From positions 37,417-101,416 of the forward strand of contig NZ_JAEHJZ010000001.1 in assembly GCF_016469035.1 (NCBI RefSeq): a DNA stretch of 64,000 bases, given 5' to 3'. Of the stretch, positions 1 to 8,910 are shown one piece after another (the first letter of the stretch is position 1; each line of letters starts with the position of its first letter). A model generated the notes under the pieces. That model saw nothing but the letters and a program-made list of their open reading frames with translations. It did no database searches and was not told where the DNA came from. A program made the translations under genes and the position numbers. This DNA is from Gelidibacter salicanalis. Lineage in GTDB: Bacteria > Bacteroidota > Bacteroidia > Flavobacteriales > Flavobacteriaceae.

Positions 1-40
1 TTTATCGGACAATAATGATTACTAATAGATTAAGAGTAAT
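1..40. repeat. Dispersed repeat fragment downstream of valS
   Basis: The first 18 bases of the window (TTTATCGGACAATAATGA) recur identically at 27338-27355, ahead of the ACMS decarboxylase gene. Two identical intergenic 18-mers in one window suggest a dispersed repeat family. No coding sense is apparent, and the element may extend beyond the left edge. Confidence 0.5.
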
Positions 41-2671
41 TTATTTTAAACTCGCTAAACTCGAGTTTATAGTTTCAATTTTGGCCAAAGCATCTGCTTC
101 CTTATTACGTTCGTTTTGCAACACTTGCTCTGGTGCATTGTTTACAAATCGTTCATTTGATAATTTCTTTTGAACAGATTTTAAAAACCCTTCCGTATAA
201 CTTAACTCATCATTTAATTTCTTTATTTCTTCTTCTACGTTGATAGCTCCAGAAATTGGAATAAAATATTCGTTAGCGTGTACCCTGAAACTTAAGGCCC
301 CATCAACAGCATCTGTAACAGATTCCATTTTAGAAATGTTTCCCATTCTTTCAATGACAGAATTATAGCGTTCTGATAAATTCTCGTTATTGATAAACGA
401 CAATTCAATACGGTCCTTAAACGAAATGTTTTTATCTTTTCTGATGGTTCTAATTCCCGAAACCACTTCTTTAACAACTTCAAAGTCTGAGATTAAATGT
501 GCATCAAAAGCCTCAACTTTTGGATATTTAGCCACAATCAACGCCTCTTCAGGTGATCTATCGGCAATAAAATGCCAAATTTCTTCGGTTAAAAACGGCA
601 TAAATGGATGTAAGAGTTTTAAATTGGACTCAAAAATATCAATCACACTTTTAAATGTTTTTGAATCAATAGGCTGCTGGTATTCTGGTTTGATCATCTC
701 TAATAACCATGAACAGAAATCATCCCAAATTAACTTATAAATACCCATTAAGGCATCTGAAAGTCTGTATTTGCTATAATGATCTTCTATGTCGACCAAA
801 GCTTGTTGAAATCTTGACTCATACCATTCTACCGCAATTTTAGAAGCTTCAGGTTGTTGGATGTCTGCAACTTCCCACCCGGTAACCAATCTGAAGGCAT
901 TCCAAATCTTATTGGCAAAACCTTTTCCTTGGTTACATAAATCCTCATCAAACATTAAATCATTACCTGCAGCAGAACTCAACAATAAGCCTACACGCAC
1001 ACCGTCAGCGCCATAATCTTCAATAAGTTTTAGGGCATCAGGAGAATTCCCCAAAGACTTGCTCATTTTTCGGCGTTGCTTATCGCGCACCAATCCGGTT
1101 AAATACACATTTTCAAATGGTTTTTCATCACGGTATTCATAACCAGCAACAATCATTCGAGCCACCCAAAAGAACAAAATATCAGGTCCGGTCACCAAAT
1201 CATTGGTTGGGTAATAATACTCGATCTCGGGATTGTCAGGATTTCGTATGCCATCAAATACGCTAATTGGCCACAACCAAGACGAGAACCAAGTGTCTAG
1301 AGCATCTTTATCTTGAGTTAAATCATTCGCGGTTAGTTGGGTGTTTTTCGATTTTTCCTGTGCTAATTGTAAAGCGTCTTCTGCGCTTTCAGCTACTACA
1401 AAATCGTCCTTTCCATCACCATAGAAATAAGCTGGAATTTGTTGCCCCCATAGCAATTGGCGCGAAATGTTCCAATCCCGTATATTTTCCATCCAATGAC
1501 GGTAGGTATTATTGAAACGTTTTGGAAACAATTTCACATCTTCATCTTCCAAAACAGCCTTAATGGCAGGTTTTGCCAAATCTTGCATTTTTAAAAACCA
1601 CTGATCAGAAAGTCTAGGTTCAATTACGGCCTTTGTACGCTCACTGGTTCCTACTTTATGGGTAATGTCTTCAGTTTTTGAAAGAATGCCTAAATCTATT
1701 AATTCTTGGGTCACATGTTTACGTGCCTCCACCCTATCTTTCCCTTGGTGATGGAGACCAAAACTATTTAAAGTAGCGTCATCATTTAGAATATCAACCA
1801 CTTCCAATCCGTGTCTATCTCCAATCTCCTTATCGTTCACGTCATGGGCAGGGGTGATTTTTAAACAGCCCGTACCAAATTCCATATCCACATAATCATC
1901 CGCTATAATAGGCACGATTCTGTTACAGATAGGCACAATCACGTTTTTACCAATGAGATGTTGGAAACGCTCATCATTAGGATTGACACACACAGCAGTA
2001 TCTCCTAAAATGGTTTCTGGACGGGTGGTGGCAATGGTTATAAAATCGTCTTGATTTTCAATTTGATAATTGACATAGTATAATTTGTCAGTGCGCTCCA
2101 CATGAATCACTTCCTCATCTGACAAGGTCGTCTTAGCCTCAGGATCCCAATTGACCATGCGATAGCCCCGATAAATTAGCCCCTTGTTGTATAAATCGAC
2201 AAAAACCTTGATGACCGATTCACTCATGGCATCATCCATGGTGAATTTTGTGCGGTCCCAATCGCAAGAGCAACCCAATTTTTTTAATTGCTCAAGAATA
2301 ACCCCACCATACTCATGTGTCCAGTCCCACGCGTGACTCAAAAATTCTTCGCGAGATAGTTTATTTTTATCAATACCTTGCTCCTTTAACTTCGCCACCA
2401 CTTTAGCTTCGGTAGCTATAGAAGCGTGATCTGTACCAGGCACCCAACACGCATTTTTACCTCGCAAACGCGCTCTACGGATAAGAACATCCTGAATGGT
2501 ATTGTTCAACATATGCCCCATGTGCAAAACACCCGTCACATTCGGGGGTGGAATCACAATGGTATATGGCTCACGCTCATCTGGAACGGACTTAAAATAC
2601 TTGTGTTCCATCCAATAGGAATACCACTTATCTTCTACGCTAGAGGCGGAATATTTTGTTGGGATTGTCAT
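41..2671 (-). CDS. valS: Valyl-tRNA synthetase
   Basis: Class I aminoacyl-tRNA synthetase that charges tRNA-Val with valine in the cytoplasm. At 876 residues it has the usual full length. The HIGH signature appears as HMGH at residues 50-53 after the PPPNVTG stretch, and the KMSKS loop lies near residues 534-538. The editing (CP1) domain occupies roughly 190-340. The C-terminus (about 805-870) is a charged coiled-coil arm of the kind that contacts tRNA in ValRS. The ATG at 2671 is the natural start because the conserved N-terminal segment begins there. A promoter-like box lies about 40 bases upstream. It is divergent from the DUF1573 gene and appears monocistronic. Confidence 0.98.
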   Translation of the reverse strand: MTIPTKYSASSVEDKWYSYWMEHKYFKSVPDEREPYTIVIPPPNVTGVLHMGHMLNNTIQDVLIRRARLRGKNACWVPGTDHASIATEAKVVAKLKEQGIDKNKLSREEFLSHAWDWTHEYGGVILEQLKKLGCSCDWDRTKFTMDDAMSESVIKVFVDLYNKGLIYRGYRMVNWDPEAKTTLSDEEVIHVERTDKLYYVNYQIENQDDFITIATTRPETILGDTAVCVNPNDERFQHLIGKNVIVPICNRIVPIIADDYVDMEFGTGCLKITPAHDVNDKEIGDRHGLEVVDILNDDATLNSFGLHHQGKDRVEARKHVTQELIDLGILSKTEDITHKVGTSERTKAVIEPRLSDQWFLKMQDLAKPAIKAVLEDEDVKLFPKRFNNTYRHWMENIRDWNISRQLLWGQQIPAYFYGDGKDDFVVAESAEDALQLAQEKSKNTQLTANDLTQDKDALDTWFSSWLWPISVFDGIRNPDNPEIEYYYPTNDLVTGPDILFFWVARMIVAGYEYRDEKPFENVYLTGLVRDKQRRKMSKSLGNSPDALKLIEDYGADGVRVGLLLSSAAGNDLMFDEDLCNQGKGFANKIWNAFRLVTGWEVADIQQPEASKIAVEWYESRFQQALVDIEDHYSKYRLSDALMGIYKLIWDDFCSWLLEMIKPEYQQPIDSKTFKSVIDIFESNLKLLHPFMPFLTEEIWHFIADRSPEEALIVAKYPKVEAFDAHLISDFEVVKEVVSGIRTIRKDKNISFKDRIELSFINNENLSERYNSVIERMGNISKMESVTDAVDGALSFRVHANEYFIPISGAINVEEEIKKLNDELSYTEGFLKSVQKKLSNERFVNNAPEQVLQNERNKEADALAKIETINSSLASLK

Positions 2672-2709
2672 ACTTTGGTACTGTTTTTGTATAAGTCTAT
2701 AGTAACAGA

Positions 2710-2740
2710 CAAAGTTACTTATATTTCTGTTTTTGTGAAA
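2710..2740 (-). promoter_or_regulatory. Putative valS promoter
   Basis: Read on the minus strand, TAACTTTG (2717-2710) matches the Bacteroidetes -7 consensus TAnnTTTG. TTTC (2740-2737) stands in for the -33 TTTG with a 19-base spacer. The valS start is about 39 bases downstream. Confidence 0.5.
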
Positions 2741-2811
2741 TTATAAAAACATTTATTAACCCAAATTTAGACCGCGTTGTTCTACAGATATATGTCGTAC
2801 GTCTAATTTAT

Positions 2812-2842
2812 TTTGCAAAACGATTTAAAGTAAGTAATTTTG
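2812..2842 (+). promoter_or_regulatory. Bacteroidetes-type promoter of the DUF1573 gene
   Basis: TTTG at 2812-2815, a 19-base spacer and TAATTTTG at 2835-2842 match the -33/-7 consensus for the Bacteroidetes primary sigma factor. The start codon follows at 2865. This is the cleanest two-box promoter seen in the window. Confidence 0.65.
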
Positions 2843-2864
2843 TCGCTCTCAATTTAAATATAAA

Positions 2865-3254
2865 ATGATGAAAAATTTATTTGCAATTGTAGTTGTAGGA
2901 ATGCTAAGCATCTCTGCTTTTGCACAAGACAAAATAGCAAAAATCGAGTTCAAGACGGATGTAATTGATTATGGTACAATTGAAAAAGGTGCTGACGGCG
3001 TTCGTGTGTTTGAATTCACTAATACTGGAAATGCGCCATTAATAATTACTAAAGTATCTTCAACTTGCGGTTGCACCATTCCTAAAAAACCTGAAGCTCC
3101 AATCCTTCCTGGTAATACGGGCGAAATCGAAGTAAAATACAACACGCAACTTGTTAACCCCATAAGAAAAACCATTACGGTAATATCTAATGCTGAAACG
3201 CCAACAGTTGCCCTTAAAATTAAAGGTGAGGTTGTCGATCCTAAAAAAAACTAG
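2865..3254 (+). CDS. DUF1573 domain secreted protein
   Basis: A 129-residue exported protein with a signal peptide at about residues 1-20 (cleavage near AFA-QDK), followed by a single DUF1573 domain. This is an immunoglobulin-like (ASH/MSP-related) fold that is abundant in Bacteroidetes. The family hallmark segment, with two cysteines as CGC at residues 68-70 and the phrase FEFTNTGNAPL, is present. No enzymatic residues are expected, and the specific function is unknown; binding or structural roles in the periplasm are usual guesses. It has its own promoter and is followed by a hairpin terminator shared with the convergent protease gene. Confidence 0.85.
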   Translation: MMKNLFAIVVVGMLSISAFAQDKIAKIEFKTDVIDYGTIEKGADGVRVFEFTNTGNAPLIITKVSSTCGCTIPKKPEAPILPGNTGEIEVKYNTQLVNPIRKTITVISNAETPTVALKIKGEVVDPKKN

Positions 3255-3318
3255 CGTTATAGATAAAAAGAACAGAAGTGTGATGGAACAATTGAACTGT
3301 TCTAACAATATAGTATAA

Positions 3319-3348
3319 AAGCTCTCAATTTTGAGGGCTTTTTTTTAG
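3319..3348. terminator. Hairpin terminator between convergent genes
   Basis: AAGCTCTCAA pairs with TTGAGGGCTT (10 bp with one G-T pair) and is followed by a run of eight T. It ends the DUF1573 transcript, and the opposing protease gene stops within its T-run. Confidence 0.75.
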
Positions 3349-4661
3349 AGCAAACTCTTCAATTTAAAGCGAAAGGTCATGATGACTCCATTTCTGTCAA
3401 TGACCAGTTTAATTAATTTTCCTTCATCACCTCTAAAAAACGATATGACCTCCTGTAATTTCAAAGGGTGCGTTTGTCTGCCATTAACAGTAAGAATAAT
3501 ATCTCCCACCTTTAAACCTGCTGTCTCTGCTGGAGATTCAGGTCTCAATTCTACAATATTAAACGCTGGTTTAAGTTCGTACTTATAGGCCTCTATCACC
3601 ATAATTCCGCCTGAAGTCCGATCAGTTTTTAACGGAGTGTTATTCTTGCTTTCTTTTATGATTCTGCTACCGGACTGTTCTAGAATAATTCCGCTTTTGT
3701 CATAGGTAAAAGGCGTGTTGAAATACTTATTTTTCTTAAACGTAACCTGAGCGTTACCATAATCCATAATGATGTTGAACCGTTTTAACAATTCTCCAGC
3801 CATACTCCCACTGCGTTCTTTAAATTTTCTGGCAAAACTTACGGCAGCCGAATCAGGATAAGCGACATTCAAATTTTTAAAATGGAAATCATTAATAGAG
3901 AACTGATCTAATTTTGATCGTTTGCCATACACACTACCACTCAACCCCTTCCCTAAGAAATCTACAAAATACGCGTTGTTTTTAGGCACCAACCCCAAAG
4001 AATTATCTTCAAAAAGCCACAGCGCATCACTTCCTCCTGAGTCCATTAGTAATTTTACAGGAATCTTTTTGTCGTTCATGACCACATGGGCATCTATAAA
4101 TGGTTTGCTGTTAACCAAGGTGAGATCTAAAGTTTCACATTTTTTACACGGCTTGTACTGATAGGTTTCTGGAGTGTGCAATCTTAAAAATTTTGATCCG
4201 TAATTGATTTCAACAATAAAATCCCTAAAAATATCGTATCCAATAATCCCATGGACTTGAACCCCCAGTCTTGGGGTGAAATTAATGGACTCATCCGTGA
4301 TGATATACACATCTTGATTGATATTTAAAGCTTCTCCAATTCTAAATCTATTTTTCTCTGATTTTAACGCCACTACATAATCACCATCACCCAAGCCCCT
4401 CAAATATATACTTTCAAGGTTTTTTAGCTTTAAGGAGTCTACGGAATCTATAATATTGAATAAGATGGGTTTGCTGACACCAGAATCAAGTATAAAAGAT
4501 AGGGTTACGCCGTTAATCTCTACAGGCATGATAATGAGATTGTCAATCAACTGAAACTTGACCTTGGTCCGTTCTGATCTTGGCAAGGTAAAGCGACTCT
4601 GCGAAAAGGTTAATCCGCAAAACAAAATAAAAAGTACCGCTGTTAAGCATCTATTAAACAT
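3345..4661 (-). CDS. Retropepsin-like aspartyl protease with C-terminal PDZ domain
   Basis: Probable exported aspartyl protease. The chosen start (4661) gives a clean signal peptide ending near FSQ; an upstream ATG at 4685 would add eight residues. Numbered from the upstream start, two D-S-G catalytic-type motifs occur, at residues 67-69 (FILDSGVSKP) and 215-217 (LLMDSGGSD). The protein may therefore carry two retropepsin-like halves in one chain. A PDZ domain occupies about the last 80 residues (LRPESPAETAGLKVGDIIL). The family is common in Bacteroidetes but its substrates are unknown. It is convergent with the DUF1573 gene and divergent from the aminotransferase. Confidence 0.85.
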   Translation of the reverse strand: MFNRCLTAVLFILFCGLTFSQSRFTLPRSERTKVKFQLIDNLIIMPVEINGVTLSFILDSGVSKPILFNIIDSVDSLKLKNLESIYLRGLGDGDYVVALKSEKNRFRIGEALNINQDVYIITDESINFTPRLGVQVHGIIGYDIFRDFIVEINYGSKFLRLHTPETYQYKPCKKCETLDLTLVNSKPFIDAHVVMNDKKIPVKLLMDSGGSDALWLFEDNSLGLVPKNNAYFVDFLGKGLSGSVYGKRSKLDQFSINDFHFKNLNVAYPDSAAVSFARKFKERSGSMAGELLKRFNIIMDYGNAQVTFKKNKYFNTPFTYDKSGIILEQSGSRIIKESKNNTPLKTDRTSGGIMVIEAYKYELKPAFNIVELRPESPAETAGLKVGDIILTVNGRQTHPLKLQEVISFFRGDEGKLIKLVIDRNGVIMTFRFKLKSLL

Positions 4662-4781
4662 AAATAAAAGGTGGTGTATTACCAATTTACAACTCTTTCA
4701 TTGGACATTCGTTTTTTAGCTGATCATTTTCAGAAATCTTTGATATAATTTTCAGAACTTTACCCCTTAAATTTGAATCTT

Positions 4782-5975
4782 ATGCCAAAAATCTCACAAA
4801 AAGGGCAGTTGATGCCTTCATCCCCAATAAGGAAATTAGTACCCTATGCCGAACAAGCTTATAAAGATGGTAAAACCGTATACCATTTAAATATTGGACA
4901 GCCTGATATCAAAACTCCAGAAGTTGCTTTAGATGCTGTTAGAGTGCATTCCTTAGATATTTTGGCCTATACACGTTCTGAAGGTTCTGAAGAATACCGT
5001 AAAAAAATAGCCCAGTATTACGCTAAAAACAATATTAATGTAACCCACAATGATATTATTGTAACAACAGGTGGCAGTGAGGCTTTACTATTCGCTTTTG
5101 GTAGTGTGATGGACTCTGGTGATGAAGTCATCATTCCCGAACCATTTTATGCCAATTACAACGGATTTTCTATTGCGTCTGACATCACAGTAGTGCCAGT
5201 AATTTCTAAAATAGAAAACAATTTTGCGTTGCCTCCTATTGAAGAATTTGAAAAATTGATTACAAATAAGACCAAGGCTATATTAATTTGTAACCCAGGG
5301 AATCCGACAGGTTATCTTTATTCAAAGGAAGAAATTAAACAACTAGCTGACCTGGTAAAGAAACATGATCTCTTTTTGATTGCTGATGAAGTTTACAGAG
5401 AATTTGTGTACGATGGTAACGAATTTTACTCCATCATGCAGGAAGCAGGCATAGAAGACCATGCCATTATGATTGATTCTGTATCCAAACGCTACAGTAT
5501 GTGCGGTGCCAGAATTGGATATTTTGTGTCTCGTAATAAAGAAGTGATTCAGACCGTATTAAAATTTGCACAAGCCCGTTTAAGTCCCCCTACCCTAGCC
5601 CAAATTGCTAGTGAAGCAGCCTTAAGTACCCCTCAAAGTTATTTTGATGATGTTATTGTAGAGTATGTAAAACGACGAAACACATTGATCAGGGAATTGA
5701 AAAAAATTGATGGTCTCAAGGTTGCAGAACCAAAAGGTGCATTTTATTGTATTGTAGAATTGCCAATAAAAAATGCCGATCACTTTGCACAATGGTTGTT
5801 GGAAAGCTATGACTATGAGAAAGAAACTGTTATGGTGGCTCCAGCTGCTGGTTTTTACTCAACACCAAATGTTGGTCTAAACCAAATAAGAATTGCCTAT
5901 GTGCTTAATGAAGAAAGCCTTATTAGAGCCGTTTATATTTTAAAGGATGCCTTAAAAGTTTACCCTAATAGCTAG
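4782..5975 (+). CDS. PLP-dependent class I/II aminotransferase
   Basis: Fold-type I aminotransferase related to aspartate aminotransferase. The PLP-binding lysine lies in SVSKRYSMCGARIGY at about residue 236. The GNPTG motif (CNPGNPTGYLYS) and the Asp-Glu-Val-Tyr cofactor site are present. The ATG at 4782 is preferred over an in-frame TTG at 4773 because the TTG lies inside a TAAATTTG box. The gene overlaps murB by one base (stop TAG shares its G with the GTG start), so the two are translationally coupled. The exact amino-acid substrate cannot be read from sequence. A second, distinct aminotransferase is at 58.2 kb. Confidence 0.9.
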   Translation: MPKISQKGQLMPSSPIRKLVPYAEQAYKDGKTVYHLNIGQPDIKTPEVALDAVRVHSLDILAYTRSEGSEEYRKKIAQYYAKNNINVTHNDIIVTTGGSEALLFAFGSVMDSGDEVIIPEPFYANYNGFSIASDITVVPVISKIENNFALPPIEEFEKLITNKTKAILICNPGNPTGYLYSKEEIKQLADLVKKHDLFLIADEVYREFVYDGNEFYSIMQEAGIEDHAIMIDSVSKRYSMCGARIGYFVSRNKEVIQTVLKFAQARLSPPTLAQIASEAALSTPQSYFDDVIVEYVKRRNTLIRELKKIDGLKVAEPKGAFYCIVELPIKNADHFAQWLLESYDYEKETVMVAPAAGFYSTPNVGLNQIRIAYVLNEESLIRAVYILKDALKVYPNS

Positions 5976-6988
5976 TGCAAATTCAAGAAGACATATCATT
6001 AAAGCCCTATAATACGTTTGGGTTGAACGCTCGTGCAAAATATTTTTTAAAAGTTGAAACTGTTCAAGAGTTAAAAGACGCATTAAGTTTAACGGCGTAT
6101 CCAGATAAATTCATCCTTGGTGGCGGCAGCAATATGCTCCTCACCAAGGATTTGGATTGCTTGGTCATTCAGGTGGCCCTAAAAGGCATTGAAATTATTG
6201 AGCATCAAGAAGATGATGTGTTGATAAAAGCTAATGCTGGTGAAAATTGGCATGAGTTTGTCATGTGGTGCTTAAAACATGATTTTGGGGGCTTAGAAAA
6301 CCTTTCCCTAATTCCAGGCAATGTGGGCACAGCTCCCATCCAGAATATTGGTGCTTATGGCGTTGAAATAAAAGACACTCTAGAATCTTGCGAAGCCTTA
6401 AACATAGCTACAAAGACCATTGAAACATTCACAAACGATCAATGCCAATTCGACTACCGTGAATCGATCTTTAAACAAGATAAAAAGAATGCTTATGTAA
6501 TTTTGAGCGCCACGTTCAAATTGACTACAGGCAAACATCAATTGCATATGGACTATGGCGCCATCCGTACAGAACTGGAAGCGATGTCAATTGTAAAACC
6601 GACCATTCAGGATGTTTCAAAAGCTGTAATTGCCATTCGCGAGAGCAAACTACCAAATCCAAAAGACATAGGAAACAGCGGTAGTTTCTTCAAAAACCCC
6701 ATTATTTCTAAAACACATTTTGACAAACTTAAAAACAACTTTCCGGAGATACCAAGCTATCCTGTGTCTCCAACTGAAGTCAAAGTGCCAGCAGGCTGGT
6801 TGATTGAGAAATCGGGTTTTAAAGGCAAAACCTTTGATGAGTATGGTGTCCATAAAAAACAGGCTTTGGTTTTGGTCAATTATGGCAATGCAAAAGGCTC
6901 CGACATTTTTGACCTGGCAAAGCTCATTCAAAAAACAATACAGCATATTTTTGGAATTCGTATTGAAATGGAAGTCAATATTATATAA
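5975..6988 (+). CDS. murB: UDP-N-acetylenolpyruvoylglucosamine reductase
   Basis: FAD-dependent, NADPH-using cytoplasmic enzyme that makes UDP-N-acetylmuramate, the second committed step of peptidoglycan synthesis. The FAD-binding signature GGGSNML and the PGNVGTAPIQNIGAYG segment are present, as is the catalytic serine region GNSGSFFKNP. At 337 residues it is the normal length. It starts with GTG overlapping the upstream stop codon by one base, so expression is probably coupled to the aminotransferase. A strong hairpin follows the stop. Confidence 0.96.
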   Translation: MQIQEDISLKPYNTFGLNARAKYFLKVETVQELKDALSLTAYPDKFILGGGSNMLLTKDLDCLVIQVALKGIEIIEHQEDDVLIKANAGENWHEFVMWCLKHDFGGLENLSLIPGNVGTAPIQNIGAYGVEIKDTLESCEALNIATKTIETFTNDQCQFDYRESIFKQDKKNAYVILSATFKLTTGKHQLHMDYGAIRTELEAMSIVKPTIQDVSKAVIAIRESKLPNPKDIGNSGSFFKNPIISKTHFDKLKNNFPEIPSYPVSPTEVKVPAGWLIEKSGFKGKTFDEYGVHKKQALVLVNYGNAKGSDIFDLAKLIQKTIQHIFGIRIEMEVNII

Positions 6989-6989
6989 A

Positions 6990-7018
6990 AAGGCTTCAAC
7001 CTTTTGAGCTGAAGCCTT
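6990..7018 (+). terminator. Hairpin after murB
   Basis: AAGGCTTCA (6990-6998) and TGAAGCCTT (7010-7018) form a perfect 9-bp stem two bases after the murB stop. The 3' side is A/T-rich but lacks a clean T-run, so termination on the plus strand is probable rather than certain. Confidence 0.55.
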
Positions 7019-7216
7019 AATATAATCGCCATAATGTCAGATGAAAAAGCTATTAATCAAATTTCTTAAAACCAAGAAAACTCAACACCACAGATATTAA
7101 AACTATATTTAAATTATAAAGAAGTTTATTTTGTAATTTTACCATCTTATAGTTGATATACGCACAAAAACCGTATATGGACTTTTATCATCTACATTAA
7201 AATAAATTTTAACTTT

Positions 7217-7747
7217 TTGAGCTACTCATTAGAAGAACATATTGTCGAACTTCTTGAAAAAGGAGACAAAGCTGCGATTAATTTACTTTATGAAAATTAT
7301 TCTGACAGTCTTTATGGTGTTATATTAAAAATAACAAGCAATGAAGAACTCGCCCAAGACGCGCTACAGGAAAGTTTCGTGAAAATTTGGAAAAATTCAA
7401 AAAAGTACGATTCTAAAAAAGCCAGACTTTTTACTTGGCTTTATAGAATTGCGCGCAATACAGCCATTGATAAATTAAGAAGTTTCAATAATCGTTTCGA
7501 AAAAGAAGTCCAAATCGATAAATCTAACGTATATATTTTACCAACCGCAAGTTTAAATCAAGACGTCATAGATTTAAAGGATCACGTTACCAAATTGGAT
7601 GAAAAATACCAAATTGTTTTAAATGCTTTATTTTTTGAAGGCATGACACAACAAGAGGCTAGTGATGAGCTAGACATTCCTTTGGGCACAATAAAGTCGA
7701 GGTTGAAAATTGGTTTGAGAGATTTACGGAAGCTTTTTAACCATTAA
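7217..7747 (+). CDS. ECF RNA polymerase sigma factor
   Basis: A 176-residue extracytoplasmic-function sigma-70 factor. Region 2 spans about residues 20-95 (including the DALQESFVKIWKN and RLFTWLYRIARNTAID stretches). Region 4 spans about 115-172 (MTQQEASDELDIPLGTIKSRL, a helix-turn-helix). The start appears to be a TTG, since no ATG precedes the conserved N-terminus. A membrane anti-sigma gene follows after 12 bases, so activity is presumably controlled by sequestration at the membrane. The regulon is not deducible. Confidence 0.92.
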   Translation: MSYSLEEHIVELLEKGDKAAINLLYENYSDSLYGVILKITSNEELAQDALQESFVKIWKNSKKYDSKKARLFTWLYRIARNTAIDKLRSFNNRFEKEVQIDKSNVYILPTASLNQDVIDLKDHVTKLDEKYQIVLNALFFEGMTQQEASDELDIPLGTIKSRLKIGLRDLRKLFNH

Positions 7748-7759
7748 AGTTTAGAAATA

Positions 7760-8566
7760 ATGGAAAATAAATTACAATTTTTTATGGAATCGGGCCTTTT
7801 GGATAACTATATCTTAGGTACCACAACTTTTGATGAAAATTTAGAGGTTGAGAGCTATATTGCTGAATTTCCTGAGGTTGCCCAAGAATATGAGCGGCTC
7901 CAGGACAATCTAGAAATTTTAGCAAAGGCAAGCAGCGTGGAAGCTCCAAAATTTATTTTGGATGACGTTTTACAGGAAATTTCAGAAGCTACTCCAGTCG
8001 TTCAAATGACACCTAGAGTTCAGCGAAAACGCACCCCATGGTTTAGTATTGCGGCCAGTATTGCAGCGCTTATATTTGCGGGAACGGCGTTTCTGCTTTA
8101 TGAACAAAATATGACTTTAAACACTGAGAATCAAGTTGTAGTGGATGAAATTTTTGATCTTAGAAGTGATATTGAAGAAAACAATAATAAGTTAGAAAAT
8201 GTGATGCTTCAGTTTATGAAACTGAACAATCCTGAAACAGAGAAATATGTGTTACGAGGAAACGCTAGGGCCAAAAACCTTAAAACGGTGGCCTATATTA
8301 ACGCTGTTGACAAAACATCAATGATTGACGTAGTGTCCTTGCCAAAACTACCTGAGAACCAATCTTACCAAATTTGGGCAGAGCTCCAAGACAGGATGGT
8401 AAATCTTGGTATTTTGGATGAATCTGAGCGTAAATTAAAGACCATACCTTATATGGAAAATGCACTGGGCTTAAGCATTACTATAGAGCCTAAGTCAGGA
8501 TCTCAAATTAATGCAGCTCATGCTGAAAACTCAGTAGCAGAAATTATCTTAAAGAACAACAAATAG
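7760..8566 (+). CDS. RskA-like anti-sigma factor
   Basis: A 268-residue single-pass membrane protein. The cytoplasmic N-terminal part (about 1-90) should bind the sigma factor encoded just upstream. A transmembrane helix lies near residues 94-113, a short coiled coil follows at about 115-155, and the periplasmic part (about 165-265) matches anti-sigma-K factor (RskA) domains (LPENQSYQIWAEL, GLSITIEPKSGS). No CHCC zinc motif is visible. It forms a sigma/anti-sigma operon with a 12-base gap and ends at a strong terminator. Confidence 0.9.
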   Translation: MENKLQFFMESGLLDNYILGTTTFDENLEVESYIAEFPEVAQEYERLQDNLEILAKASSVEAPKFILDDVLQEISEATPVVQMTPRVQRKRTPWFSIAASIAALIFAGTAFLLYEQNMTLNTENQVVVDEIFDLRSDIEENNNKLENVMLQFMKLNNPETEKYVLRGNARAKNLKTVAYINAVDKTSMIDVVSLPKLPENQSYQIWAELQDRMVNLGILDESERKLKTIPYMENALGLSITIEPKSGSQINAAHAENSVAEIILKNNK

Positions 8567-8592
8567 AATTATTTAGTAGAATTCAATTCGTA

Positions 8593-8619
8593 AAACCACC
8601 TCCACAGGGTGGTTTTTTT
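8593..8619 (+). terminator. Terminator of the sigma/anti-sigma operon
   Basis: AACCACC and GGTGGTT form a stem with a short loop, followed by a run of seven T at about 8613-8619. This is a canonical intrinsic terminator 27 bases after the anti-sigma stop. Confidence 0.8.
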
Positions 8620-8676
8620 GTTTACAAATCCTGCTGAACTCTTGCGTTTAAAGTACTCCATATTGTTTAAAAACAT

Positions 8677-8684
8677 TATCTTTG
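8677..8684 (+). promoter_or_regulatory. -7 box (TATCTTTG) before the small membrane protein
   Basis: An exact TAnnTTTG match 16 bases before the start codon at 8701. No clear TTTG is found at -33. It is probably the promoter for the small protein, glycosyltransferase and second sigma gene. Confidence 0.45.
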
Positions 8685-8700
8685 TATAAATTTTAAACTC

Positions 8701-8904
8701 ATGAAACTTTTACTCATTACATTAATTCTATTAGGCCTGGGAGTGGCTGGTATTGCCATTAAAATTTGGGCAAAAAAGGGCGGAAAATTTGCAGGTACTT
8801 GTGCAAGCCAAAACCCGATGCTCAACAAAGATGGTGACGCGTGTGGATTCTGCGGAAAATCTCCTGATCAATTTGATGACTGTAGTGAACCTAAACATTC
8901 TTAA
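8701..8904 (+). CDS. Small cysteine-containing membrane protein
   Basis: A 67-residue protein with one N-terminal hydrophobic segment (about 1-23), either a membrane anchor or an uncleaved signal. A hydrophilic tail carries four cysteines (34, 48, 51, 61), two of them as a CGFCG pair. Such spacing could hold a metal or form disulfides, but no known motif is matched with certainty. Small proteins of this type recur in Flavobacteriaceae. It lies six bases upstream of the glycosyltransferase and is likely co-transcribed with it. Function unknown. Confidence 0.75.
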   Translation: MKLLLITLILLGLGVAGIAIKIWAKKGGKFAGTCASQNPMLNKDGDACGFCGKSPDQFDDCSEPKHS

Positions 8905-8910
8905 AGGTTA

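Noticed and set aside
7034-7100. Short frame beginning MKKLLIKFLKTKK before the sigma factor gene
   Set aside because: Only 19 codons, no supporting ribosome site, and no conserved composition beyond lysine richness of A/T-rich DNA.
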